Source: Amanita rubescens
Taxonomy: Eukaryota > Basidiomycota > Agaricomycetes > Agaricales > Amanitaceae
DNA: 64,000 bases
NCBI GenBank assembly: GCA_015039365.1
Contig: WION01000204.1
Location: forward strand, 34,500-98,499
Direction: 5' to 3'
The position numbers and the translations under genes were made by a program. The notes under the pieces are model-generated. The model made no database searches. It had not been told where the DNA came from and worked only from the letters and a program-made list of their open reading frames with translations. Below, in pieces: positions 44,505 to 58,000 of the stretch; positions within the stretch are counted from its first letter, which is position 1; each line of letters begins with the position of its first letter.

Positions 44505-45047
44505 TATCGCAAGCATAATCTTATCTTTTGGCGGTCACAAGCGGGAATCGTTATGGCACCGACAGTCTTTTGATTATCTGGAACGATTATATATATAAAT
44601 AGCTGGGCGGCGTCGAGAACAGTTACGAAACACGTTTATTTCGGTCGCCAACCCCGTGCATTGGTTACAAATGAGTCGTGTTCATCGGATGATGCACGGG
44701 TTTCAATTCGAAGCCTTGACATCCCGTGTCAACCCGGGAACGTGAAGCTGCCGCTTTGCCATTTCACAGGAAGAACACCTGACAGGACTTACTAAATATT
44801 TCAACGAAACCTTCAATTTGGGCTCGAATCTAAAACACGAGCTGCCAACTGCATCCTTGTCTACTGTCGGCATAATCGTTCTTTGAACCCGGAATTTTCA
44901 CCCCATTTAAGTTCAACATGCTACTACTGTGGGAATTGGATATCTTGAGCGCTGTTTGCTAATATAATTACTGGTAGGGATCATGGCATAGCGTGTAGCG
45001 TTTCATTTCCGTTCGACTATATAACGACTAGTCACGGGCTTTTCCCC

Positions 45048-46766
45048 ATGACTTTCCCGAGCTGCTTACCTCTCCCCACAGCGTTGGGCGCTTATTGGCT
45101 CTCCGGGCCCAGAAACAGAGAACGAAGAACTATCAATAAACGGCATTTGCGGGTTCTATTGGTTGTGGTCATAGTAGGGGTAACCGTGTGGTATCTCCAG
45201 ATTCCTCGTATATTGTTAGACAAATGGACCATTCCGTTTTACGAAGAATATCGGAACCAAGAAGACCATCTCCCTCACTACAGTAATGAAGCCCCATATC
45301 CAAACGGTCGACACGCAAAATATATTTTATTCGGTACGCACCAGCAAGGTGCGCGCTTTTTACGCAGTCTCTTTTTTCTATTTTGGCACTCACATGCGAA
45401 GGTGTCGGTTGGGGCAACGTTATGCAAGAGATCATCATGAACGCGTTTTTAGCTTACTCGGCCAAAAGATCGTGAGCGCCCTTCTTGGATGCAGAGGCCG
45501 TAAACCTTACCGATACCTACTAGATTCGTATTCTATGATCATTCTTGGAATGCCCCTAACGGCGTTGCGACGTACGACGATCGACGCATACCATCCAGTA
45601 TACCACTGTCTGCAATCCTCTCCGGTAATGAGCTTGGCCCTCTTGCAATACCCATGCCCCTCACCTCAACCAGGTCCGCTAGTCGGTGGACCAATGTACT
45701 CACCTGACTCTCCACAGGCCTATCTCGGAAAACCACTTTCGCGAAATTTGTCCCAATGCGACTATCCTCCTAAAGGAGTATTTGGCTGAAGATCTAAATG
45801 GCGCGACGTTATTGCAAAAGCTGAAAATTTGGATTGATAAATTGGGCTCGATAGAGGATCGCTGCGTTGAGATCCCCCATGAAACCCCACAAGTCTTTGA
45901 CTTCCTGTATGCACCATGATCGTCCTAAACAGAGCGCTAATTCATTTGATTGATATGTCAGAACTTTTGGAAGCAAAGAAGTACTGAACCTATGGCCAGC
46001 ACTATCACAATCGCCGATCATCAAACACTTCGGTTGGTCATCTCTTGTATACTGAGGCCTACGACGCAAATCGGCACTTATTTGAGTACAAGTCCCCCAA
46101 AATGACCCTCGAGCATTCGGGTGAAATTACATCGTTTCCATTCCCCCGTATAGATGGCCTACTTGCCCTTCACATTCGACGTGGCGACTTTGCCGGTCAC
46201 TGTGACGAACTAGCTAAATGGTCCTCCGATTGGAATGGATTTAATCAATTCGACGAGCTGCCGGACAAATTCAAAGTGCCCGAAGGAGGGGGTTGGGGTA
46301 CAAACACACCTGAAAACTTCGCCATTTACCGAAAGCATTGTTACCCCACAGTATCCCAAATCGTCGAGAAAGTTTCTAGCGTCAGGAAGAAGGTTACAGG
46401 GTTGAAACGAATATACATAATGACGAATGGAAAAACGGAATGGGTAAATGAGCTTATCCTAGCCTTGCAGACTGCGGAAAAATGGGAAGCTATGTCGAGT
46501 ACTACAGGTGATTTATCACTTACATGGGAGCAGAAGTATATATCGCAGGCGCTAGATATGTACGTAGCTCAAAGAGCTGAAGCATTCATTGGCAATGGCG
46601 TGAGTGATCTTGGAGATTCTGCGCAGATACTTTCAACTGACCGCGCCGTCGTCCGGTATTACTGTTATTGGTTGCGTCATGGGATTAGTGGTCTAGCCTG
46701 ACGTCCAACACTGTGATGCTGAGAATGGCAGGGAGCCACGAGCCAAATACAACCTTTTTCTGGTAG
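45048..46766 (+). pseudogene. O-fucosyltransferase-like, copy 3, two frameshifts
   Basis: Same six-exon plan as copies 1 and 2: 45048-45348, 45402-45471, 45524-45624, 45674-45906, 45962-46599, 46689-46766. Membrane span about residues 33-50 (RVLLVVVIVGVTVWYL). One extra base near 45715 (before RPISENHFREIC) and one near 46056 (before EAYDANRHLFE) break the frame. Ignoring both gives 473 codons with every motif kept, including HIRRGDFAGHC and QALDMYVAQRAEAFIGNG. Otherwise clean, so either a fresh pseudogene or two assembly errors. Confidence 0.8.
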
Positions 46767-47708
46767 CACTGCAGGGACACGCGCAAAGAGGAGGGGTGGC
46801 ACACTGACAGCACGAGGTTTGTAATAGAGTTGAGCAAGAGTTGCGTCACCTGTTCCTAATCTCCGGCACAGATGGATCTGCGGACGACACTTGATATACC
46901 CTACATGGTGGCTAATTAGCTAGAATTACCATAATCAGTACTGCGGCTCTAAAACTCGTGTGATGCGAGAGTTTTTCGTTCGCCCACCAACCCCTCTAAA
47001 TCCATTGTGATAGAGGAAAAGATCCGTGACAATAGAAAGGTGGCCGGGTGATCACATGCCTCGAGAGTACCACCCTCGTTCCTTTGAAGTTCTTTGTCCC
47101 TTGCTTTCGGGCCTGAATGAACGTAAGTAATCCATGCCACCGACTTTAAGTTTTCAGCATGGAGCTACTGTACATGCAGGTCCGGAGATTATGATTGATC
47201 ATGTTTCAAGATCATGATACCACACAGCATCTGGCATCAATGAAAGGATGAGCCTAATAGGATCGGCTTCGCAACGCTCGTGGCACACCCACACAACCAC
47301 CCATGAGAACTTTCAAGTCTGCTGACCAAATAGTCGCTAATTGGCCTTCAATGATATGGCAATTTGGCATGTGGACCTGTGGCTGAAACCGTCAATCATC
47401 TTATCAAACAGAGTGCAGCCACCACCCTGCAACGTTTGTCGATTGCACCGGTTGGCGATAGGTAGTAAGATAGTCTTGTAAGTCTTGTGTGCAGTTAGGA
47501 GCGGGAGCGACGATCACCCCGCACCGGGTATACCGGCTGTTCTGGTTGGGTAGTTCCCAAGTGTTAAGATCAATTCCCATTGCCACACTAACTCGTACCG
47601 CGCTCCACACCGTACTCACGGTTCGCTGGGGCGGGGTACCGAATAGCACATCTGACGCTGTCTATCGACCTAGAAGAGCTGCCACAACTTGCAAGAAGTA
47701 CCAATTAA
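46767..47708. other. intergenic, no gene recognised
   Basis: No family-like frame on either strand. Confidence 0.4.
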
Positions 47709-48173
47709 TTAAGCTCTATGCCTGATAAAGCTCGTCAGATGATGGCAACTATACCCTCCGATCGGTGCAATCATATCAAAGGTGGGAAAAAGGACGGCGA
47801 CGATGAGAAGCCGTTGGTGCTGTTTTAGTGTCCGGAGCAAGCACGGGTGGGGTAAGCAGTAAGCATCGTCCGAGTCGCAAAGGCGCCGTTCCGCCGCAGC
47901 GGGACTCTCGGATGTCGACATGGTCTTGGGAACGCGCTGTGTGCGACTCTCCTCCTGCGATGCTGTGAAAATGGGCCGAGATCCAAGTGGGGTTTCTCCC
48001 AGGAGATAGATGGCCTCGTTCCCAGTTCGCATCACTGGGTTGTGCACCGCCGCAGTGGTGAAAAGATGGGAATCATAAGTAGTCGGCAATATCATCTCAG
48101 TTCGCCTTTGTGGCGGTGTTTGCATGTGTGCTATTGCTGTTGCGATGATCCCTAACATGACGATGGATATCAT
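47709..48173 (-). CDS. hypothetical small protein with hydrophobic N-terminus
   Basis: Unbroken 154-codon frame. It starts with a hydrophobic run, MISIVMLGIIATAIAHMQ, with a possible signal-peptidase site after ATAIA. A second hydrophobic patch (LLIVAVLFPTFDMIAPIGG) lies near the end. Six Cys, four of them within residues 98-112. No family recognised. It could be a small secreted or membrane protein, or chance; no intron or promoter evidence decides. Confidence 0.25.
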   Translation of the reverse strand: MISIVMLGIIATAIAHMQTPPQRRTEMILPTTYDSHLFTTAAVHNPVMRTGNEAIYLLGETPLGSRPIFTASQEESRTQRVPKTMSTSESPAAAERRLCDSDDAYCLPHPCLLRTLKQHQRLLIVAVLFPTFDMIAPIGGYSCHHLTSFIRHRA

Positions 48174-51100
48174 ATCTTTGTATTGAGGTTGAACAGCATC
48201 AACGTCGACATCTGCGTTTCAACTTGAACTTTTTGTTTTGACATCGAGACATATATGGATGGCGTGACTTGCTTTGCCGAGGTCCGCAACCGAAATCATC
48301 GTCCTTAATGAAGTGTGGGCCAGAACGAGCCCAAGTTATGGAGTGACGCAATGATCGGGACCTGCATTTTCGATCGGTCCAGACTTCAGGGGAGTTCAAC
48401 AATACTTGTTGAGCTGGTAAGGATAAGTACTGAAAACCAACAAGCGCGGACGGGTACGAAATGTGGAGGCCTAGGTTCTCTAACGCCAAGCGGCGTAGCC
48501 AAGAATCAGGATCCCGTACCACACAATCAAAACAAAAGAACCTGAGCGCCTCGAGGTTAACGGAGCATACATGAGCGGAGCTGGAACCAAGCCAACCTTC
48601 CCGAATTCCCAGCGCCAAGTTGTGCGTGCATGTGTGTGTGTGTGAAAAGCCAGAAATTTTTTTCAACTGTCGCCTATATAAGTACGACAGACCCGACCAT
48701 CCTCCGCTGCAACGTGTATCATAATGGAGCATTACAACCGGACGGGTTTTATGGAAGCCTGCCATGACGGCTCCTTGCCATAAATTGTTACAAACCAGGG
48801 AATTATCTAGTCACCGTCCAATCCCACGCGTGAGAGGCACCTCCCCAAATTGGCAACTTTTCATTCGAGGTTCTACTACCGCAATCAAGGGCTGTGCATC
48901 AGTTTAGTCGTAACAATTGAGTTGTCTAAATCCTTCCCCGCACAGATCGCCTTTTAAGGAGTTGAGAGGACCCTGACCCGCTCGGAACCAGAAGACAGTT
49001 AGACACACTCGAATAGGGTGGGAAGACCGTATATGTACTCGTGGGCACAGCAAACGAGGACATGCTTATTCATTGCTCAGCAAGGCTGGATAAACCGGGT
49101 CATGGCGCGGGAAGAAACGTCTCGAGATGGACAAGCGCAAGCCTAAGTATATAAATATTCAAACGCGGGAGGGTCGGGACCCGTAGATAAACACCAAAGA
49201 TGATGCCGAGGCTGCGATTGCGGCCGGCGCAGTTACTTCCAACGTAATTCGAGTTAGTAGAGAGGGAGTTTCAACCCTCACTTACTCACGGCCGCATGCC
49301 TGGTCTCTATATCGGATAAAATGAGTTTATGTATGAATGGAGATGGGACAGAAAGCTACCTGCGCCATACATCAACCGAATATGCTGTATTAGTACTCAC
49401 GAAGGGTGATTGTCATTTAGTATGCCATCGGTCCTGACCCCACAGCAACACCCTTTGCGGACATAAGCAGGCAGCCACAGCACGTCAGCTGTCCCGCACC
49501 GGACGGCTGGTGCGCCGGACTCTGTGTCATCGTGGGTGGTCATCTGGTCGGCACAATTGGTGGTCCCGTGCATACATGTTGCACTGCGGTTGACGTGGAA
49601 AAGTGGTTTCATAAGGTGCAGGGGAAAAATCGCAGGCCCCAGGCTCGGTGGGGGAAGTCAATAAGCCAAGCGTTAGCCGAACGGGTTTGAGTTGATCCAG
49701 TCGATCCTTTTGAATCGCGACGCGTGCGCAGTATATTACACCCTCAGACCTCGAACCTCAGGTCTCAGGTCAGTCATTTACCCTGTGGCATGAGAGAGTA
49801 CGTTGACTTGGTCTGCCCTGTCAACCAAATACATACTCGGGTCTTCAAGTTCACACTTGAGAGCGGCTTTACGTACCATCGTAATGGAATGACAATCTTG
49901 CTGTTTATCAAGCGTCCGGATATGAAAGGTGGTAGAACGATATCACCCGAAGCGTGACGACGCACGAACGCATGTTTTGATGTTATTACGAGCATATCAG
50001 CAAGATAAACCGTACGGGGACACGAGTGAGATCCAAAACGTAGACGTACTTGGATTAGCTCGTCAGTAGAAGCTCGACCTGGGCATGATAGGGCATGATT
50101 TACATTACATGCGTTTTGCAGTAATAATATAACGGGACCAAGGGGGGGGATAGGTGAGTAAACCCACTTCGCTTAATTTTCCTCACGGTCACAGCCGTAG
50201 GGTGTGTGAACGCGGACTCCCTGCCGCGCGAGACCGTGTCATACTGGGCGCAGACGGAATTACGCTTCCACAGCCTCAACAGTTCCGTGGTAGACGTGGG
50301 ATAATATATGTGCGAGCCAAGAGGGCCCCAGTATCATATATCATACATAGCCACTACTGACCGTAGTAGCCAGACCCAAACAAACCCTCAACCCCTAAGG
50401 TCTATATATCTGATGAATATATATGATCCTGCCCCTATCCACACAGCCATCGTAGGCACACACACACCACACTGTGGGACGACCCGACGATGGGGACGGG
50501 CAGACAAACAAACACTACACGGGCGGACAGACGGAGTGACGTGACAAGCTTACAGAAAAAAAAAGGTCCAAGAAGAAGCCTATAAGTAAAATATAACGAA
50601 GCATTAGTAGCATCCTTGTGAGAAACCGTTTCTACAAGGACGGGGTTACCAGTGAGAGCCCGGCAGGGCCAAACAGGGATAGGTGTTCTCTTGCGTTCAC
50701 ATGCGATACCCAGTTTGGGGACGCGGTGGCTAAAGAATTCCCATGGGAAATCGACGACCTGGGCCACGTCAAAATGGTTCTTCATGCTTGCCAGACCTGC
50801 CTCATGCAGCCTTGTTTTTCTCATGCCGGTAGGTACCAGTTTGCGACGGCGTGCATCTTCTTCCGAGTGTGATTACCCGCTACCTGCCTATTTCCCTGCA
50901 TTCCACACATTTGGGCGCTGCCGCACAAGAAGAACATGTTTAAATGAATCATTGCTACAAAAGGAGAAAGAGCTGAACAATCGGATGTGCCAAGACAGGT
51001 GATATATTATTGCATCGAAAATACACTAGAGTTACTTAAATAAAGCATTTACGTTGGTACGTATCGTGAAGTTCGGGGGGCCGAGATTATTGACGAAAAA

Positions 51101-51485
51101 TAAGTAAATAAATGCACGAAGCCATGTGTTGATGTTGGTACAGTGTCTTGATGAGTGTGGCGTGAGTGATAGGTATTAGTAGAGACCGGTTATGTATAAG
51201 CTAAGTAAAAAGGTGAAATGATGTGGGATAGCGTCCATCGATGATGTGTGGCTGAGGAAATCAAGAAGACAGAAGCCCGGAGGCTGTTGTGTAAAGGCAG
51301 GCGGTCAAGATAGGTGAAGTTGGAAATGCGGAATGCGGATGAGCAGCTGCCAGAGCGGGTGTACCCGTCGAGGAAGGACGCTTAGGTCAACCTCGCGCGG
51401 GTGGTGCCATTCCGTCGATTTTAGAGGGCTTCGAGGGCTTCGGTGGCCGGTTGCGTGATGGACAAGAACGGGGAGAAGCAGCCGC
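48174..51485. other. 3.3 kb without a recognised gene
   Basis: Includes a short (GT)n run at 48,632-48,642 with a TATA-like tatataagt at 48,675 and several unrelated short frames. I see nothing that supports a gene. The right end is 3' flank of the zinc-finger gene. Confidence 0.4.
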
Positions 51486-52221
51486 TCACTCAAATGCATA
51501 TTCTACGGCAATAGAGCATGCTTCGTTTTCCTTGGCAGCGTCTAGTCCGTGTTGTCGTAAACTCTGCCGTGTCGAAAAGGTCGCGTCGCAGGCGGGACAC
51601 GAGTGTTCGCCAAGGGAACTAATGCTCGTCCCGGCGTCCGACGAACGCGATCGCTTAGACGAATGAGACATCTGTTAAAGGAAGGGGGATTAGTAAATCA
51701 TGTTGCCTTGACACTCGCGTAGACTTTTTTGCTTACAGAATCATCATCTTCGTCACCTTCGTCATCGAATTTACGCTTGAGAGGGTTGTTCTCAGGATCT
51801 GTGTGTACGAGTCAGTATTGAGGATGCCACAGGGTGAAATGAGTAACATACCAGAAAAGGCTCCAGAGATGGCTGGAGAAAAGTTTTCTCGCCACGCAAG
51901 GATTCGTTTCATACGTGAATCATAAGTTTCTGGTGAAGGAGAGAAAGAGGGAGAAGCCTGCGGGTGAGAGTCGAGGGCAGAGTCGGCATGATCTGGTGGT
52001 ACATCGGAAGAACAATAAGAGGAACATATTTCATCAGAGTCCTCGTCCGATTCAAGGTAGTCGGAAGAAGACGGGGCGTCGGAAGAATAAGCGTAGGCGG
52101 GTGAAGGTCGGGGAGGTGGAGCGGGACACTCGACGAGTTGTATTATCTGTAGAGGTTGTTTGTAGTAAAGGTGGTTTTGAAAGATGAAGTCAGAAGCGGA
52201 GTCAGAGATGGGGGCAAGCAT
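51486..52221 (-). CDS. small acidic protein with C-terminal zinc-finger-like motif
   Basis: 205 aa from three exons (minus): 52221-51852, 51798-51737, 51671-51486. All joins are GT-AG and in frame. Residues 35-95 are Pro/Ser-rich and acidic (YLESDEDSDEICSSYCSSD). A basic NPLKRKFDDEGDEDDDS block follows, then SSKRSRSSD, a nuclear-signal-like pair. The C-terminus holds CPACDATFSTRQSLRQH with C-x2-C-x12-H and a Cys ten residues on, a C2H2/C2HC-like finger. Probably a nuclear regulator; no closer name is safe. It is transcribed in the same direction as Mkt1, 233 bp downstream of it. Confidence 0.75.
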
Positions 52222-52454
52222 GGTCGGGCGGGGAGAGAATTACTCGGGGAGGGGGAATTTAAAGGCGGCAACACGCGCTTTGCATGGAAGAGTGGGAGGA
52301 GAGGCAGCCATCCGTCAGATCTATTCCCGATCAGATCACATCTCCCTTTTCATCTCAGATCCAAAACACACTACTCTTATCGATTTCTCAGGTCTGCTCC
52401 ATTTGCTTAATTCTCCGTATGTATCAACCAAATCCCACCCTCCCCGCGATGATA
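52222..52454. promoter_or_regulatory. Mkt1 3' end / zinc-finger gene 5' region
   Basis: 233 bp between the Mkt1 stop and the next start on the same strand. It must hold the terminator of one and the promoter of the other. GA-rich on the coding strand near 52330-52440; no clear TATA. Confidence 0.4.
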
Positions 52455-55069
52455 TCATGGCCTCATAGGCGCCAGCCACGACTCTGCTGCCTCAAACTGG
52501 TCAATCAGCTCCTGCAACACTTGCCCTTCGCTATGTAGCTGCCGCATTGCAACCAATGCCATGTCCCAGAACCGGAATCCCCGCTCCACCTCCATCTTCG
52601 GGTATTTTACTCCCGGGAACGTCTCTTCGCAGATTTCAAGTGCCAACCCCTTGGCCTCTTTCACCCCTTCCGCGTTAGGATCTCGCACTCGTGTCCCATT
52701 GTTAATGTGTGTCAGCGCATCGAGATATACCTTTGCCAATACACCAAACCCAGTGTTGACCTCGCTCTGGAACGGTAGTGACAACGCAATGTCCAGAAAG
52801 TCCTCCCGCGCCTTGCGGGCGTCGCCTCGTAACAACATATTCAGCACTGTGACCTCCAAAAGCGTTCGGAGTGCGCGCGTGAGAGACCGAACAAACGAAT
52901 TGAACACAAGTAATTCCCGAGACAACGGCGCAGACCATGGTTGAGCCTAGTGTTCTCGTCAACAATTCATCACATGTGATTCCCCTCTCTTTCTCTTACC
53001 TTGAAATTCAAGGGTACAATGCTTAATACTCGCATCACCAACAGCATGCATGATTTCTCTTCATCTGCGGCGCATGAGGTCTCTCAACTCCGTTCATATT
53101 CCGTGAGAAAATAACGTACCTGTTCCAAAACTGGGTCCTCCACTGAACGCACGTCCAGACCACAGATGGCCGTGCATAACCCCAGCTCTGACCAATTCCA
53201 AAAACAGATACAGAGGGTCTTGGAACTTGTCGTTGACACGCGCCGGCTTCAATGCGACGTACATTGCCCTCGCAAGGGGCGAATGGTAGTGGGAGTTCAA
53301 CAAGAAACTACGTCAATGTCATTAAATCACGAATGTCATTTAACCTCCTTCACTCACCCCCGCAGTTCGAGGAATCGACAAATAACGTTAGCGACAAGCT
53401 CATCTTTCTTGTCGAGTGGTCCCTGTGAAGCGTTCGATTTTACCTTCGTCCGTCCCGCCAACTTTTCACTAGACGTCGCTCCCAGGCATAGAGCGAAATC
53501 AATTGTTGAAGACTTGATCACCGTTAAACTCCTTCCATTATGAAATCATAAATAAAACAAGCTCACATTTTGCCTTCGTAATTCCTCTTCAACGATGCTG
53601 TATGGAACATGCCACCCAACAACTCGTTCGGCGAGCTGCGCCGTCGGATGGGAGTAATGTTGTACCGGCTTTTGGTTGTGACTATGTGGGGTTCCTTGTT
53701 CGAACCAGAAATGGCCAAACACCTTTCGGTTACTCCAAAATGAATGCGAGACACTGCTTATGAGAGCAAGTGCCGTCGCCCTCGGTCCGGTTTGACCGTC
53801 CGTGATCACTTCTTTTACAAATCGCCTATATTCAGTGGTTTCCCCGTTGTCTAAGGGCGGATTCTCCACGATCTGTCCAGTTGTCAACCATACTAGCGCT
53901 TGGGGACCGAGAAGCCCACGTGACAGATAGAAGTAAATTTCATCGGGTAACCGGTTCGTGAAGACCTCGTGAAGATCGCTAGGAACGTCGGTTGCGCTTG
54001 GGTGGTGATAGGAGTGATTGTGGTTTGGCGGCGGAGTCGTGGCCAGGGGAAGGGGCAAAACTGCACCCTCAGAGGAGATAATCAAAGAGAATTTTACCAT
54101 CGCACGTGTACGAGCATAGTGGTCGGGGTATTGGATGTTCTTCACGGCAGGATGGTCGGCAAAAGCGGCTACCGCAGCGTGACCGGTTTTGTAATACTTG
54201 ACCATGTCCACCGTTGCTTTTAGCGCACCTTCTTGGTGCGTCGGAGGGAACGAAGGCGAGTTGTCGAACCCAATGAGGATGCTGACGTCAAGGAACTGAT
54301 CCTCGGTTAAGCCTATATCTTGTAAGAGAGTTTTCTTGGATAAAAATGTGAATGACGGGTTAGGCGAGTTCAAATCGAGGCCCGTGATCAACTTGTCAAC
54401 GCCAGCCGGATAAAGAAGGGTATCACTGGAAGCGTATATAGTGTTGATGTAACACTTGGGGTGGCGTTGCAGGTATATTAGCTGGCACATTTGGTCAGTT
54501 CATTTGAAGTGGATCTATGCAAGACATACCTGCGCCCATGCTAGGTACGGCGCAACGATGAATTCAACGTTTCGATGACGAAAAATGCGCAGAACCATTC
54601 TCCAAATATCCCATTGCGAGAAGCAGCTCCGACCCTCAAACAATTTCGTAGCAGCGTCTTCCTGACCCTCCTCATATTTTGCCCATGCATCTCGCCTGTC
54701 CCGACAAGCCTCGTTGATCTCGGAATAGTTTTGGGTCTTCCAGCGCTTGTTAGGAATAAGGCCAGGGAAAACAAATACGGGTTTAATATGCAGCCTTTCG
54801 AGGCTGCGCAAGTCACTTTCTATGCGCTGGATGAGGGCCAAGGGCAAACCACCAGTGGCAGCAAGGAGCGGCTCTCGAGTTGCGGGATTATCGAGAAGGT
54901 TTTGCAAGTAGTACGATGCATCTATTCCAAGACGCGATTCAGAAATGATGGATAAGGGAAGTGTCTGGAACCCTTTGCGTTCATGCAAAAAATCTACGAC
55001 ATTTAGTTAGATTTTGGTGTCTAATGAGATTGTAATCGTATTCTTACTTTCGAGATGTTTGATTGGCAT
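52455..55069 (-). CDS. MKT1: Mkt1-type post-transcriptional regulator
   Basis: 766 aa from seven exons (minus): 55069-55048, 54993-54530, 54481-53567, 53512-53358, 53307-53120, 53064-53000, 52946-52455. Every join keeps frame. The N-terminal XPG/PIN-like nuclease fold has LGIDASYYLQNLL, IKPVFVFPGLIPNKR and VAPYLAWAQLIYLQRHP, then DTLLYPAGVDKLIT (XPG-I type). The Mkt1 N and C domains follow, with PHRRR-free helical repeats ending KYPKMEVERGFRFWDMAL. In yeast Mkt1 works with Pbp1 on translation and stability of selected mRNAs in the cytoplasm. The key acidic residues of the nuclease fold are only partly kept, as in other Mkt1 proteins. First exon is only 22 nt (MPIKHLE). Confidence 0.9.
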
Positions 55070-58000
55070 CGGATACAATGAATACAGTACCTGTATGCGT
55101 GCACGAGCAACACTTTTGCCAAGTCCGTTGGCGACACGAAGCGACAACAAGCTCAACGCGCTTGATTATGTCAGCAAAAGTTCCCACATGCGGCCCCCCG
55201 AGCGCATAGTACTGTACAGTGTGCTTCTTCCTCGGTACCACGGAGCACGACGAAACGTAACCACTTTGCAACACCTTTACCACTATATGCTCAAGTGCTA
55301 TCTCCAGTACTTCTCACAGTATCAATAATGCCATGGGCTCTGTTTATTTCTCGTGACCTCGGTCCCTCTAATACTTGCTCCCCGTCCGATGGCCAAGGGT
55401 CGTAACTCCAGCAGTGTCAAGTGTCCGACGCCCGCGTTATTTGCGGCAGCTCTGCGGATATCCTTACTGGGATACCTTTGCTTCCACGATCGCATCAAGG
55501 ATGACCCGGTCATGTATTGCAACTCATGTTTGGTGCGGATTACAGACGAATGGCAGGTCACGATGTCCGAGAGGGTGCCGATAATGCGCCTTGGTCTAAT
55601 GATCCTCACACTATAGCCAGGCCCCCGACGCTGCATTGTGCCACCAACCTAACAAGACTCATGGGAATGAGCAAAAATTCAACTCTTACGCTGGTCTAGA
55701 CCTGCGCCATATGCCGTCGGCTACATGCTTACCCTCTACCTCATATAAGGACCCCTGCTGCTTCTTCGATTGATCGATATAAATCTTTCGAGTTTCCCCG
55801 ACTATCGAAAGAACATCAGCGGCTTCATGCTACTCACTATCAAAACGCACCTCTCAAAATAGACTCATCCCCTTCGTTTACACACGTTGCCAATTTACCT
55901 GGCCGCGTCATCTGACACTCTCGGATACTCCATCATTGACGGATAAGCTCTCACTCGTTTGCGGTATTTGAACGTCGGTCCAAAACGTGGGTACGATAAT
56001 CATCCAATGAAAATGTGTACGATCGCGGTGATGTCAGGCAACAGCTGCGTCATACCTTCCGGTTTCAAACTCAATATAGCAATTTGTTTTTATTCCACTT
56101 GATCCGGTCTGGTACGATCTTCTAACAGCGAGGACTATGGACTCTAATTACAAATTCGGTGTTAGGTCGGTGAAAGAGGTGGCGGTACTCCCCAAATGTA
56201 TGAATTTATTCTCGATATACGCGAACGAAGTTGGTCCTAACCATACTGCTAATAAGTCGTTATTTGTACCAACTTTATCCGACAATAGGGGAGGCCACTC
56301 CATTTGACTTGTTCAAAGCGATCGCAAGCTAAACGAATCAAAATTAGTCCATGTGACTCGTTGCATCCTTTGGGTAAGCCTCAATCTCACAGCAAAACGT
56401 TCACAAGTGAACCACCTGTAACACAAACCTGGTGACCCAGTGACCCTTAATGTGAGGCATCTCTCACAGTCAACTTGTGTGAAAGACGTCAATTCTTACG
56501 ATCGATGCGTTACCAAACATTGAGCAATGTTCTCGTTCACTAGTACGCCAACTGTTATATTACTCTCTTTGGATGGATTCCCATTGCCAAACTACTTTCG
56601 GCAACGATTGATCCACTTGTTTTGTGTCGGTCCTTATGGAGAAATTTACAGGCCCGTGAAAGTCACACCCCCCTGGGGTCCAGACTGAATGCCGACAAAT
56701 AAGAGAATTGAATGTGAGGTGCACAGGCTTGCACACGCAGTCACTCAACAGGCGCAGCCTGGCCCAAACTTGGGTTCAGGTTTTCCTACTCACGTCACAG
56801 CAACAAGGAAGGTTTTCCACACCATATCCGAGCCCTCCCACCTCGTGCAAAATGTTTCGTCATGATTTGTTATTGGCGTGGAATGCACCCATCATGCGGG
56901 TTTTTCGGGACCACATTCGATCACCTTTGTTATACTCTTTTTCCACTTTGGCAGCTGTTCAATGCCACGAAGGGATGAGAATCAGATCTAAATCCGCCCA
57001 TGAGAAATTTATTGCATAACTTGCATTGTGGGATCAAACGCTGATGCAACCGACTCGGACGAAGAAGGGATTCATAAGTAACTGGTCCTCTCGTTCAATT
57101 AAGTAGTCCACTGATGGATGGACTAACAATAAGGTGTGATTGCTGGGAAGGCTTGAGCGTCCTCTTTTGCTTTCCTTTTCCTTTGTTCTCTAGAATGTAC
57201 TCGAACCGTGAGTATTTTCTCGGGGTGTATAATTCGTTTCCCAGTGATGTTCGGCTCGCGCGCTGCTCGGGGATGCTAAATACCATTTAGCACACCAAGC
57301 CGCCATCAGGCGGACACATGTATGAGAAAAAGGCACTACTCCCCGTCGTGAAACCCCCCAAGATCCGTTGAAACGTGTAGTCTGAATCCAGTTAGTGAAT
57401 TAGGTGTGAGAGAGGTCCCTGGCATTGTTATATCGTCGAGCTGGGACAAGGTGATTACACACATTGTCTTTGTAATGCGTGCGGCGCGGAGTTAGGGACG
57501 CACAGCTAATGGGTCCCTAGATAGCAAGAGTTCATGGTTCCTGGCTACTTAAGAAGCCGGTATAACCGAGCGCGCGTCCCTTCCCGAGCTAAAAATCAAG
57601 TGAAGATGACATAAACCCATTCATGTACACAGAATGTATCCTCACGACTGAGGTGCGTGAGGAAAAGTACGGCGTACAGGTAGCGCCGATTTGACACATG
57701 TCGGTTGTTTTCTGCCACTATATTTGAGTCATGAATGCATGACTTTCCTGAGGACCTAAATAAAGATTAGAAGGAGCTCCTGCCCTATTCTCACACGTAG
57801 GCACACCTGGCAGCTCTTGCTCCAACGGGCGAGCTTCTGTGTTGTCACGTTAGGCGGTGTTTCCCCATCAGGCATGATGTGCAATTACACGTAACTTTTG
57901 ATTAGTTCTGCTACATGACCCTGGGGAACACGACAAAACAGACCCTGATCATGGTTCCACTACTTATCAGGCAATCTAACAACAACCAATAACAGACGAG

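Noticed and set aside
48199..48765. 188-codon minus-strand frame
   Set aside because: No family features or sensible codon pattern. It spans a TATA-like site and a GT microsatellite; probably chance.
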